Shown: positions 38,738-47,622 of the stretch, piece by piece
How positions within the stretch are numbered: the first letter of the stretch is position 1
Layout: the number at the start of each line of letters is the position of its first letter
Assembly (NCBI RefSeq): GCF_019457905.1
Contig: NZ_JAHZSV010000002.1
Location: 18,231 to 82,230, forward strand
Origin: Flagellimonas abyssi
Lineage (GTDB): Bacteria > Bacteroidota > Bacteroidia > Flavobacteriales > Flavobacteriaceae
Length of the DNA stretch: 64,000 bases
Direction: 5' to 3'
Notes under the pieces: model-generated
The model's input: the letters and a program-made list of their open reading frames with translations, nothing else
Databases searched by the model: none
What the model was told of the DNA's origin: nothing
Position numbers and translations under genes: made by a program

Positions 38738-39415
38738 TCAACCTATGGTTTCTTCTATCTTACCTGACCTCAACCGGATACTTTTATCTGTTTTTTTGGC
38801 CAATTCCAAATCGTGGGTCACAATAACGAGTGCCGTACCCTGCTCTTTGTTCAATTCAAACAACAACTCCTCTATCCGGGCACCTGTATCATCGTCAAGG
38901 TTCCCAGTGGGCTCATCGGCAAAAAGAATGGATGGCTTATTGGAAAAAGCTCGGGCAAGGGCCACGCGCTGTTGCTCCCCGCCTGACAATTGCGATGGAT
39001 AATGTTCTGCCCTATTCAACAAACCTACCTTTTCCAGCAGCTCCCTACCATGGTCGGAAGCATTTTTGACCCCTCGGAGTTCCAAGGGTACTATTACGTT
39101 TTCCAAAGCGGTCAAAGTGGGCAATAATTGAAAGTCCTGAAAAACAAACCCTACGTTTTGGTTTCTTAAAACTGCTCTTCCATCTTCATTGAGCCCCGAC
39201 AAACTTTCACCACAGAGCCATATTTCACCGTCATCCGTGGTATCCAATCCGGCACAAAGCCCCAATAATGTAGTCTTACCACTGCCCGAAGACCCCACTA
39301 TGGCAAAACTTTGACCTTTGTCCACATCAAACGAGACGTTATTGAGTACATTTAGGTCGTGTTCACCGCTCCGATAAGTTTTAGAGAGGTTTTGAACTTT
39401 TAATATCTTTGACAT
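38738..39415 (-). CDS. ABC transporter ATP-binding protein (YbbA/LolD type)
   Basis: A 225-residue ATPase with Walker A GSSGSGKTTL (about 41-50), signature LSGGEQQRVALARA, Walker B ILFADEPTGNLD and the switch His in VTHDLELA. It belongs to the MacB/LolD/YbbA group that powers FtsX-type permeases. The partner permease gene follows directly. Its ATG lies 42 bp from the ATG of the divergent SGNH hydrolase, so the promoters probably overlap. Confidence 0.93.
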   Translation of the reverse strand: MSKILKVQNLSKTYRSGEHDLNVLNNVSFDVDKGQSFAIVGSSGSGKTTLLGLCAGLDTTDDGEIWLCGESLSGLNEDGRAVLRNQNVGFVFQDFQLLPTLTALENVIVPLELRGVKNASDHGRELLEKVGLLNRAEHYPSQLSGGEQQRVALARAFSNKPSILFADEPTGNLDDDTGARIEELLFELNKEQGTALVIVTHDLELAKKTDKSIRLRSGKIEETIG

Positions 39416-39457
39416 ACCATGCTTTTGGTTAAAACTCTCAAAATACTAAAATTGTCC

Positions 39458-40156
39458 ATGATCAAGAAAAACTCTGCCCTCAACCTACCGTTAATGTTAT
39501 GTTATTTTTTGATGCTGGTACTGGCCAGCTGTGGAGAAAATAAACAGCAAAAAGAGGACAACCAAGTTTCTGTTGAGGAAGAAGTGGTCGAGGAGACAAC
39601 GGAGTCGAGCAAAAAAATCCTTTTTTTTGGGGATAGCTTAACGGCCGGTTATGGTTTAGAGCTTGGTCAATCTTTCCCGTCGGTCATACAACAAAAAATT
39701 GATTCCTTGGGTTTGAATTATGCCGTGATCAATGCTGGATTGAGCGGTGAGACCACGGCAAGTGGCAAAAACCGGTTGGATTGGGTGTTGGAGGATGATA
39801 TGGATATCGTCATCATAGAATTGGGTGCGAATGATGGGCTCAGGGGTGTTCCGATTTCCGAAACCAAGACAAATCTTCAGGAGATGATAGACCAAGTACA
39901 AGAAGACCTCCCAAATGCCAAAATTATCTTGGCCGGAATGAAGATTCCACCAAATATGGGGCCGGAGTACACCTCTCAGTTTGAAAACCTATTTCCAACA
40001 TTGGCAAAGCAGGAAAATATAGCCTTGATTCCGTTTTTATTGGAAGATGTGGCCGGAATCCCCGAACTTAATCAAGGAGATGGCATACACCCTACGGTAG
40101 AAGGCCAAAAATTGGTGGCCAAAAACGTTTGGAAGGTGTTGAAACCGATACTCTAG
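39458..40156 (+). CDS. TesA-like SGNH hydrolase (arylesterase) lipoprotein
   Basis: A 232-residue SGNH hydrolase. Block I is GDSLTAGYGLEL, block III is ELGANDGLRG and block V is DGIHPTVEGQ, so the Ser-Asp-His triad and oxyanion residues are present. This is the TesA/multifunctional arylesterase subfamily. The N-terminus MIKKNSALNLPLMLCYFLML followed by VLASC predicts a lipoprotein, whereas E. coli TesA is a soluble periplasmic protein. An earlier in-frame ATG at 39419 would add 13 residues and leave only 3 bp to the divergent gene, so 39458 is preferred. Divergent from ybbA/ybbP-type genes. Confidence 0.88.
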   Translation: MIKKNSALNLPLMLCYFLMLVLASCGENKQQKEDNQVSVEEEVVEETTESSKKILFFGDSLTAGYGLELGQSFPSVIQQKIDSLGLNYAVINAGLSGETTASGKNRLDWVLEDDMDIVIIELGANDGLRGVPISETKTNLQEMIDQVQEDLPNAKIILAGMKIPPNMGPEYTSQFENLFPTLAKQENIALIPFLLEDVAGIPELNQGDGIHPTVEGQKLVAKNVWKVLKPIL

Positions 40157-40178
40157 TTTTTAAAATAGCACCTATTAC

Positions 40179-41612
40179 TTACAGACCCCATAATAAGGGC
40201 AATAGAAAAAATATGGCGAGCGACATAATTACAATGGATATCAAATTCATCAAAAACCCGGCCCGTACCATATCCGGAATTCGGAGGTAGCCCGAACCGA
40301 AGACGACAGCATTTGGTGGGGTTGCCACGGGCAACATAAAGGCACATGATGCTGCCGATGTGCATGCGACCATCAATATATACGGATTTATTCCCAAGGT
40401 CAAGGCCAACGGGGCCAAAACGGGAAGCATCATTGCGGTCGTAGCCAAATTGGAGGTGACCTCTGTCAAAAAATTAACGCATGTGATCACCAACAACAAC
40501 AATAAAAAGAGGGGCAATCCTTCAAAAAATGCCATTTGTCCTCCTAGATAGCCTGCCAGCCCTGTTTCTTGAAATCCTTTGGCGATGGCCATCCCACCTC
40601 CGAACAATAAGATGATCCCCCATGGAATCCGTACGGCTTCTGTCCATTGAATGAGTGGTTTGCCCGACCTGTTGGCAGGGATAATAAAAAGTAGGATGGC
40701 GGATCCAATGGCTATAATGGTATCATCGATGTTCGGAATGATTTTTTGTAAAAGAAAAGATCTGGTTATCCAGCAGAAAGCGGTCAGTACAAAAACAAAC
40801 AATACCATTTTCTCTTCCTTTCCCAGCGGTCCCAATTCGGACAAGAGCCTATTTATTTCCTGTTTACCACCTGGAAAACGTGATCTACGCAATGGATAGG
40901 CAAGTCTAGTAAGGTATAACCACGCCAATATTAAAAGTATGGATGCTACCGGTAAACCAAATTTCATCCATTGCCAAAAACTGATGTCCACTCCGTAAGT
41001 TTTTTGAACAAACCCTGCAAAGACCAGATTTGGCGGCGTTCCTATCAATGTGGCAATTCCCCCGATAGATGCCGCATAAGCTATGGACAGCATTAATAAT
41101 TTACTGAATATCTTGTTCTCATCTTCGGGTGTGTCGGGGTTGTCCTTGAGTTGTTTTACTATGGAAATAGCCATGGGCAACACCATAACAGTGGTAGCTG
41201 TGTTGGAAATCCACATGGACAGAAAAGCGGTCGCGACCATAAAGCCCAAGACTATGGTGTACATATTTGTGCCGATGGTCTTTATAATTTGGAGGGCTAT
41301 TCTTTTGTGCAGGTTCCATTTTTCTATGGCCATGGCCAACATAAAACCTCCCATGTACAAAAACACATATTTGTGGCCGTAACTCGCGGTTGTGTCACCC
41401 AATGGAATGGTTCCCAATAGTGGAAAGAGGACAATGGGCAACAATGCGGTAACTGCTATGGGAAGTACTTCAAAAACCCACCAAACCCCGATCCAAACTG
41501 TTGCTGCCAATATGTCCCGCCCTTGTGGCGAAAGCCCTTCTCCATTAAAAAAGTGGTGGATCAAAATAAATAGAATAGGGCCCAGAATAGCCCCAAACCG
41601 CTTGTACGACAT
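40179..41612 (-). CDS. SLC13/DASS family anion transporter
   Basis: A 477-residue polytopic membrane protein of the divalent-anion:sodium symporter family. The two re-entrant signature loops are visible: MWISNTATTVMVLPMAISIV and, in the C-terminal half, NFLTEVTSNLATTAMMLPVLAPLA, each with the S/T-N-T/L-A-T pattern that binds the carboxylate and sodium. Substrate may be succinate, citrate or sulfate; the sequence does not decide. The frame opens at 41657, but that start would lie inside the terminator hairpin of the upstream gene, so ATG 41612 (MSYKRFGAILGP) is used. Not co-transcribed with the lyase gene upstream if that terminator works. Confidence 0.92.
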   Translation of the reverse strand: MSYKRFGAILGPILFILIHHFFNGEGLSPQGRDILAATVWIGVWWVFEVLPIAVTALLPIVLFPLLGTIPLGDTTASYGHKYVFLYMGGFMLAMAIEKWNLHKRIALQIIKTIGTNMYTIVLGFMVATAFLSMWISNTATTVMVLPMAISIVKQLKDNPDTPEDENKIFSKLLMLSIAYAASIGGIATLIGTPPNLVFAGFVQKTYGVDISFWQWMKFGLPVASILLILAWLYLTRLAYPLRRSRFPGGKQEINRLLSELGPLGKEEKMVLFVFVLTAFCWITRSFLLQKIIPNIDDTIIAIGSAILLFIIPANRSGKPLIQWTEAVRIPWGIILLFGGGMAIAKGFQETGLAGYLGGQMAFFEGLPLFLLLLLVITCVNFLTEVTSNLATTAMMLPVLAPLALTLGINPYILMVACTSAASCAFMLPVATPPNAVVFGSGYLRIPDMVRAGFLMNLISIVIMSLAIFFLLPLLWGL

Positions 41613-41640
41613 ATAATTGTTGTTTAATGGTGTGCATAAA

Positions 41641-41679
41641 AAAGGGACGGCGGCCAATGTGCGGCCTCACCATCCCTTT
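41641..41679 (-). terminator. Rho-independent terminator after the PL26-like gene
   Basis: On the minus strand AAAGGGATGG...GGCC pairs with GGCC...CCGTCCCTTT, a long GC-rich stem, and runs into TTTTTT. It begins 17 nt past the stop of the lyase gene and separates the polysaccharide operon from the transporter gene. Confidence 0.8.
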
Positions 41680-41695
41680 CTGAAGATTACTAGAT

Positions 41696-44350
41696 TTAGT
41701 CGATGTTCTCCTTATCCATCCAATACAATAAATAAGGAATATTGTATGCGTGGGTCCAACCAAATACCCGGAGTCCTTGATTGGTCTGCCAGTTGGTAAA
41801 TCGTTTCTTGCTCATGGGGAGGTTAGAGATTTCCAAAAGGTCATCGCTGTATGTCTCCGCATTTTCATAGTCTTCCGGTGATTTTGGCAGTTCTCCTATT
41901 TTCAACATTTCTGCTCTGGCCAATGCTTCGTTCAGGTACACTTTTTCACCACTTATCTCATAACCGAGCAACAAAGGATAAATAGTGGCTAAATAAGATT
42001 CCATTTCGTGGTTCAATGGAGGTACGTCCCTAACCCATCTGGCATGTTTCAACAATGCTTTTCTTACTTCTTCATCGCCCGTTATTTGCTGATATTTATA
42101 CAGCCCTTGAGCCACATAGGTTTGGCTATATCCATATCTATCCAACAGTAGATTCCCACCTTGACGTTCTTGAAACTCCAACATTAACCGGACCCTTTCA
42201 TCCAATTCGTCTTTATATTTTTGAAGCTTGGTAGCATCATATAGCTCTACCAAGTTCAGTACTGATAAATATAGTCTTCTGCCCCTTAGGTCGTGCTCTC
42301 CCCAAATGCGGTTAATGTAGGTGTCCCCGGTCATTTTGGCGACTTCCAATGCTCTATGGTCCGCCGATAAGTAATAATCTGCGATCCAGCCTTGAATCCA
42401 AACATGGGCGCTTAGAAGTGCGTACCAATGTTCGTTGGCATGCCTCCTTCCTATGCCAAGGTATGGTGTGGACTCCGGTTCTTTCTCATAATTCCAAAAA
42501 TCGATGGCATCATTGATCTCTCCATAATAGGTTCGCTTTTTTGGCCAATGGATGTTATCCACATCCATGGTGTGCCTACTCATCGCTTGAGCCATTTTGA
42601 AGTACTCAGGATCTCCTGTTCTCATAAAATTGGTCCACAGCATAAAATCCACGGTAGGTTCGTTATTGGTCCATTGCACCCATCTGCCATCAAAAAAGTA
42701 ACTTTTTCCGTCACCATAATCGAACATGCCATACCATGGCTCGTTCTTTTGGCTATAGGCCCACCACTGGTATCTGTACTGCAATGCGTTTTCAAACTCT
42801 GTATGAGTTTCGGAGGCAGGTGCCATATTCCCATACACTTTTGAATTTGTGTACCACTCGGGAGTGGCATGTGCTACCGGGCTTTCGGTAACATACTCCA
42901 TTTTGTCGCCCACGGATGCTATGGCATCGTTATCGTGGAAATAATAAACAAATTCCGTGGTCTTGGTTATACCTTGTGCAAAATTGTCCAACATGCCTCC
43001 ATCTGGTTCTGTATTGTGCCTTGCAAAGTTCATCGGGCCATTTTCTTTGGGCCAGATACTTCCCAACAAGATGTTGTTGGCAGGATCTACCTCAATACCT
43101 TTTGGGTATTCTTTCATAAAATTCTTAATGCCCAGGCCAACACCTCTTTTTCCATCGGTGACATTGATCCAGCCTTTGGCTTTCTGGGTTTGGGCCACAT
43201 TGGTTTCACCTTTGGAGACGGTCGCCTTAAAATCCAACTCCGCTTCGGCATCACCGTTCTTTCCTTTCTTGCTGAAGTTGTTCATGTAAAGGCTTCTTAA
43301 ACTAATGCTTTTACGTCTATCCGGTCCTTTTTGCAATAATTGAACCGGTGTTTCATCATTTACGGCAACTTCCTCCATAACGGTATCCGCTTCATCATTT
43401 TTCCAAGAACCTTCATAAAGGGGCATTGAAACGCTCACATTATCATCCAAATGATATTTTAGCTGAAGTCCAATTGCGGCTATCTGGTCGTTGGGCTGTG
43501 TCCAGCCCATATCGTCTTCTGTACTCTCCGAAATAATTTCGCTGTTCTGGGTTGCAATGTTCGCATGCTCTCCCTTTTGTTTTTTGTGCTTGTCGGGAAT
43601 ACCGGTATACGTCATGGTGTGCAATACTTTTATATAGCTCTTGCCCGCATAGGCATGCAACCAAATGGTAAATGGTGATAGGTTGTTATCTTCCCTATTG
43701 TAGATATAGGTCCCTTCTATTCGGAAAATGGTGTGCAAGGGGCCGGAGCCCTTTTCCCTAAAAACCTCATTGATGACAGCTTTGGATGCATCTATGCCCG
43801 AATCGTCCAAAAGATCAAAGAAAGATCCCCTGTTTTTCTCGGGTGATGAACCGATCAGTTCTTCTTCGGTAAACTTTCCATCTTTGTTGGAATCCAGAAA
43901 GACCTCATCCAAAAAACCGTTCCCTTTTTTATGTATGGAAAACGACAATGGTCCGGTATTTACATCTATTCCTCCCTGAGGCCTCATGTTATTCATGGAA
44001 ACGATCTTCTTTTCCGGAAGGATTGGCACCACACCATCTCCATACTCCAAAACGTAGTCCTGTGTTTCTTCGGAAAAGAAGAATACCCATACCCATTTCA
44101 CACTGTCGTCCGTTGGTCCCCAATTGCTCACCTCAGTTGTCTGACATGGTATTTCCGTACCATCTGCCGTCAGCAGACGTAGATGATCCACTGTATTCAA
44201 CTCCCCTTTAGGGAAAGGTATTCCCAAGGTTATGGGTGCGCCTTTCTTGTTGTTCTCGACCGTTATGGCCACCTGTTTCCCTTTTTGCTTTGGTTGGGAA
44301 CAGGATTTGAGCAGAAAACATGCCAGTAGTAGTGTTAGTATTATTCTCAT
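41696..44350 (-). CDS. PL26-like exo-rhamnogalacturonan lyase (PcRGLX/YetA type) lipoprotein
   Basis: An 884-residue lipoprotein (lipobox FLLKSCSQP). The N-terminal RIFT-barrel domain is typical of the PcRGLX/YetA family (GAPITLGIPFPKGELNTVDHL and SVKWVWVFFF); the C-terminal half is an alpha/alpha toroid (VDFMLWTNFMRTGDPEYFKMAQAMS; later RRHANEHWYALLSAHVW). Members of PL26 cleave rhamnogalacturonan from the chain end; the activity here is inferred from the family. It is the last gene of the SusCD operon, 26 nt after the ROK gene, and is followed by a strong terminator. A D-x-N-x-D-G-x-F loop (DSNKDGKFTEEE) near residue 155 may bind calcium. Confidence 0.85.
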   Translation of the reverse strand: MRIILTLLLACFLLKSCSQPKQKGKQVAITVENNKKGAPITLGIPFPKGELNTVDHLRLLTADGTEIPCQTTEVSNWGPTDDSVKWVWVFFFSEETQDYVLEYGDGVVPILPEKKIVSMNNMRPQGGIDVNTGPLSFSIHKKGNGFLDEVFLDSNKDGKFTEEELIGSSPEKNRGSFFDLLDDSGIDASKAVINEVFREKGSGPLHTIFRIEGTYIYNREDNNLSPFTIWLHAYAGKSYIKVLHTMTYTGIPDKHKKQKGEHANIATQNSEIISESTEDDMGWTQPNDQIAAIGLQLKYHLDDNVSVSMPLYEGSWKNDEADTVMEEVAVNDETPVQLLQKGPDRRKSISLRSLYMNNFSKKGKNGDAEAELDFKATVSKGETNVAQTQKAKGWINVTDGKRGVGLGIKNFMKEYPKGIEVDPANNILLGSIWPKENGPMNFARHNTEPDGGMLDNFAQGITKTTEFVYYFHDNDAIASVGDKMEYVTESPVAHATPEWYTNSKVYGNMAPASETHTEFENALQYRYQWWAYSQKNEPWYGMFDYGDGKSYFFDGRWVQWTNNEPTVDFMLWTNFMRTGDPEYFKMAQAMSRHTMDVDNIHWPKKRTYYGEINDAIDFWNYEKEPESTPYLGIGRRHANEHWYALLSAHVWIQGWIADYYLSADHRALEVAKMTGDTYINRIWGEHDLRGRRLYLSVLNLVELYDATKLQKYKDELDERVRLMLEFQERQGGNLLLDRYGYSQTYVAQGLYKYQQITGDEEVRKALLKHARWVRDVPPLNHEMESYLATIYPLLLGYEISGEKVYLNEALARAEMLKIGELPKSPEDYENAETYSDDLLEISNLPMSKKRFTNWQTNQGLRVFGWTHAYNIPYLLYWMDKENID

Positions 44351-44376
44351 TTGTGTAGTGTAGAAAGGTTATTGTT

Positions 44377-45222
44377 TTACAGACATAGTGCAGCTGCACC
44401 CAAAATGGGCGAATCCACCAAATCTGATGTTTCGATTTTAAAATTTTGCAATTGTTTTTGATAGGCAAACGAATTCAGGGCATCCTCCAAGGAAGACTTG
44501 AAGAACGGATATGCATTACTAATGGATCCTCCCAGTATGATACATTCGGGTGCGTACAGATAGAGAATTGCCTTTATGGCAATACCCAGATGAACACCAT
44601 ACGTTTTAAAAGCAGACAATGCACCAGTATCGTTGTCCATGGCTTTTTGGTACAGTACCTTGGCCGATTCCCCATAAGTTTCTTCAAAAAAGAAGCTACC
44701 TGCATATTGTTCCAGAATTCCGTTTTTGTAGGGCAGCATACCTATTTCCCCTGCACCGCACAAAACTCCATTATAGAGTTTGTCTTCTATTAAAATGCCC
44801 ATGCCCAGTCCTGTTCCCAATGAAAGTGCCACACAATCTTTATATGGCTTGGCTTTGCCAAAGTATTTTTCGCCCAAAGCAAAACAGTTGGCATCGTTGT
44901 TAAGGTATACGGGGACATTGAACTGCTTTTGCACCAATTCTTTTAGTGGGACCTTCTCCCATGTTGGAATGTTTTGCACATCGTACACTATGCCAGAATC
45001 TGGGTCCACTACGGCGGGCACCCCTATACCGATAGCCTCGACGTCAGTGGTCATGACTTCATCAATGGTCGTCAATAATCTAGATAGTGATCTTTCGTAA
45101 GAATCGTTTTGGTTTACTTCGGAAAGGCCGGTCCGTACAACCTCTTTGCCAAAGATCCTGCCTGTTTTGATCTTGGTTCCCCCGATATCAACCCCCAAAA
45201 CCGTTTTCGCCCTCTTCTCCAC
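44377..45222 (-). CDS. ROK family sugar kinase
   Basis: A 281-residue ROK protein. The ATP-binding phosphate loop is LGVDIGGTKIKTGRI (about residues 9-23), and the sugar-binding region NNDANCFALGEKYFG and LSLGTGLGMGILI follow. The canonical zinc-binding cluster with several cysteines is not obvious; only parts of the region are kept (LCGAGEIGMLP), as in many Bacteroidota ROK kinases. No HTH precedes the kinase domain, so it is an enzyme rather than a repressor; the likely substrate is glucose or another hexose. The GTG start overlaps the MFS stop as TAGTG. Confidence 0.88.
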   Translation of the reverse strand: MEKRAKTVLGVDIGGTKIKTGRIFGKEVVRTGLSEVNQNDSYERSLSRLLTTIDEVMTTDVEAIGIGVPAVVDPDSGIVYDVQNIPTWEKVPLKELVQKQFNVPVYLNNDANCFALGEKYFGKAKPYKDCVALSLGTGLGMGILIEDKLYNGVLCGAGEIGMLPYKNGILEQYAGSFFFEETYGESAKVLYQKAMDNDTGALSAFKTYGVHLGIAIKAILYLYAPECIILGGSISNAYPFFKSSLEDALNSFAYQKQLQNFKIETSDLVDSPILGAAALCL

Positions 45223-46478
45223 TAGTCCTTTTTTAAGCTTATGGTTTTATTGTTGACCAATGGTTTGGCCCAGAATCCTATGGATAGGATAAAAATCAAT
45301 GGAATTATTAAAAAGAACATTCCTGATCTTAACGACATTAGTTCGCCCAGTCCCCCTACAATAAATGGTATGACCGCTCCTCCGGCAATACCCGTACAAA
45401 GTATACCGGATAGTGAACCATGATGTTCTTTCACAGAGTTCAGTGCCAAGGAGAATATTATGGAGTACATTACAGAAATGAAAAATCCTACCATCGGGAA
45501 ACCGATCAGTGCCATTTGCGGCGAACCTGTAAGTGCCAGAATTAAACTTATGATGGTTATCGAAGTTGCCAAAACCAGTAATTTACGGCTATCCATAAAC
45601 TTTAAGAGCAATAACCCCAGTAGACAACCCACCGTCAACATGGCCCAAAAATAGGATACTGTGTTGGCGCCGACCGTCTGTGGGTCCAGTCCGTGATATT
45701 GGTTCAAAAATTGCGAAATCCAGTTTCCAACACCCTGCTCTGTGCCCACGTAGCAAAAGATTCCCAAGAAATAAAGTAGGGTCCATTTGTTCTTCAACAA
45801 ATCCCAATACGAACTGGTGTCTCCGGCCTTTTCTTCTTCGGTCTTTTCAAATTTTGGATATTTGGTCAAAAAGACATAGAAAAACAATACCAACGATATC
45901 GCTGCAAAAACGATGTAAAGCGATGCCCATGGTAAATCCTGTGGCACCCATCCGCGCAACATTTCAGCAAATGTGTCACCTGTGTTATTCTTGCTTACCA
46001 GGTATTTATATAAATAAGGACTTAAAAATGATGCCGCTCCAAAAACCAATTGAGCCAACACGGAATTGAACGCAAAGTGTTCTTCGCCTCCTGCCACCCT
46101 CAACATTGGATTTATAATTACTTGAAGCACCGCCATACAACAACCCAATACAAAAAGGGTTATGCTAAAAACGCCGTATTGTGGCAGTAGGGCAAAACCC
46201 AGGGAAGCAAGCGCCATGACCAAAAATGAAACTGAAAGTAATGTCCTCTCACTATACTTTTCGGATAAAAAGCCTGCAGGTATGGACATGATGCCATACG
46301 CTATAAAAAAAGTGAACGGCAATAGGCCTGTTAACGTTAGGCTGAGATCAAAACTATCCTTAACGTCCACGATTATTGAATTCAGGATGTTGGTTATGAA
46401 GGATATTACAAAGAATACGATCATTACCAGTCCTATAATGTGGATGTATCTTTTGGTCTTGGGCTTGCTGGTCTCCAT
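45222..46478 (-). CDS. FucP-like MFS sugar transporter
   Basis: A 418-residue 12-helix permease of the FHS/FucP group: FFVISFITNILNSIIVDVKDSFDLSLTLTGLLPFTFFIAYGIMSIPAGFLSEKY is the characteristic start and GILCTGIAGGAVIPFIVG the late helix. FucP relatives import fucose, rhamnose, glucose or N-acetylglucosamine with protons. Between the PIG-L and ROK genes it is likely the uptake step for the monosaccharide released by the surface enzymes. Its stop overlaps the GTG start of the ROK kinase. Confidence 0.9.
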   Translation of the reverse strand: METSKPKTKRYIHIIGLVMIVFFVISFITNILNSIIVDVKDSFDLSLTLTGLLPFTFFIAYGIMSIPAGFLSEKYSERTLLSVSFLVMALASLGFALLPQYGVFSITLFVLGCCMAVLQVIINPMLRVAGGEEHFAFNSVLAQLVFGAASFLSPYLYKYLVSKNNTGDTFAEMLRGWVPQDLPWASLYIVFAAISLVLFFYVFLTKYPKFEKTEEEKAGDTSSYWDLLKNKWTLLYFLGIFCYVGTEQGVGNWISQFLNQYHGLDPQTVGANTVSYFWAMLTVGCLLGLLLLKFMDSRKLLVLATSITIISLILALTGSPQMALIGFPMVGFFISVMYSIIFSLALNSVKEHHGSLSGILCTGIAGGAVIPFIVGGLGELMSLRSGMFFLIIPLIFILSIGFWAKPLVNNKTISLKKD

Positions 46479-46535
46479 TATATAATTGGTTGGTTATTTA
46501 ATTTGGATGCTACCTGGGTGGTCAGTGGTATGTAC

Positions 46536-47423
46536 TTATTTGGACCCCAACATTGGGAACATTTGTTTGATTTCTTCATCCGTAGGTTGCTTTCCATACT
46601 CACAGATTTCAAAGAACTCCACTTGGCTTACTTTTGAGGTATCTACATTGGGGTACCATTTTTTGACAGCTTCCAAGGTACTCGCATCCGGTTTTCTGTT
46701 CATCCACCTTTCTTTTAGCCATTTCAACCGTTCCTGTTCTCCCGTTGGAATGGTCGAAACATCTACCCCATTGGTCCACGGCAACCATTCGAACATTTGT
46801 GAATCGTGCGCAGCCAAGCCCTTTACCTTGGTGTCAATTACATCGTCCACGATCACAGCTATATCTTTTTGGAAAGGATATGGTTTTTTAAAATGATCGC
46901 TCATATAAAGAAAGACCGGGTTTTTTTTCAATGGTGGCGTATCAGGTGCTACGTTGGGAACAATGTTCATGTACGCGGCATCCTGTACTACGGAGCCGGC
47001 ATTTCTATGATCCGGGTGATAATCGTTTGGTCTTAGTCCCAAAACAATATCAGCATCCCAATCCCTGATTCTGCGGATGACCTCCAATCGTACGTTCAAG
47101 GTCGGGAACAACTCCCCATCGTGGTTATCCAACACTTCATATTCTGTAATGCCCAGTGCTTTTGCCGCATCCTTGGCTTCTTGCCGGCGCTTTTTGGCAA
47201 GAACGCCACCCCCCATGGCATAATGTCCTGCATCTCCATTGGTCAAAGCCAAGAACTTTACATTATGCCCCATTTGGGCAAACAGTGCCGCCGTTCCCCC
47301 GAACTTGGAATCACAATCATCGGGATGTGCACCAATTGCCAGAATATTTAAGGCCTTTTTCTGTTGTGCTTGAATCGTTGTAAATGCAAAGCATAAACAA
47401 ACTGCCATTACTAACTTTCTCAT
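46536..47423 (-). CDS. PIG-L family deacetylase, secreted
   Basis: A 295-residue PIG-L/LmbE protein with a signal peptide (MRKLVMAVCLCFAFTTIQAQ). The zinc motif is GAHPDDCDSKFGG (AHPDD), with NDYHPDHRNAG as the second metal-binding segment. These enzymes remove acetyl groups from N-acetyl sugars. Secretion and position between SusD and the MFS gene suggest that it deacetylates a sugar or glycan in the periplasm before uptake. The 199-bp gap to susD contains no clear promoter. Confidence 0.9.
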   Translation of the reverse strand: MRKLVMAVCLCFAFTTIQAQQKKALNILAIGAHPDDCDSKFGGTAALFAQMGHNVKFLALTNGDAGHYAMGGGVLAKKRRQEAKDAAKALGITEYEVLDNHDGELFPTLNVRLEVIRRIRDWDADIVLGLRPNDYHPDHRNAGSVVQDAAYMNIVPNVAPDTPPLKKNPVFLYMSDHFKKPYPFQKDIAVIVDDVIDTKVKGLAAHDSQMFEWLPWTNGVDVSTIPTGEQERLKWLKERWMNRKPDASTLEAVKKWYPNVDTSKVSQVEFFEICEYGKQPTDEEIKQMFPMLGSK

Positions 47424-47622
47424 TTTTCTATTTTATTATATGGTTTCTTTAAAATTTTACAATTCCAGTCCGAGCCACCTCTTGTGAAGCAACCAAACTT
47501 TTGCATTAAAAACATTCCATTTACAGGTCAGTTATCGCACATAGTGATAAGTAGGAAATCCATGGTTTGGGTGCACTGATCAATCAAACTAACCTAATGA
47601 ATGAAAACATTAATTTTTGATA

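Noticed and set aside
42428..43300. Two open frames of 138 and 143 codons on the plus strand
   Set aside because: Antisense to the PL26-like lyase gene, with no recognisable domain or leader.
45222..46478. Frameshift between the MFS and ROK genes
   Set aside because: The one-base-type overlap TAGTG is a normal stop/GTG-start coupling, and both proteins are complete.
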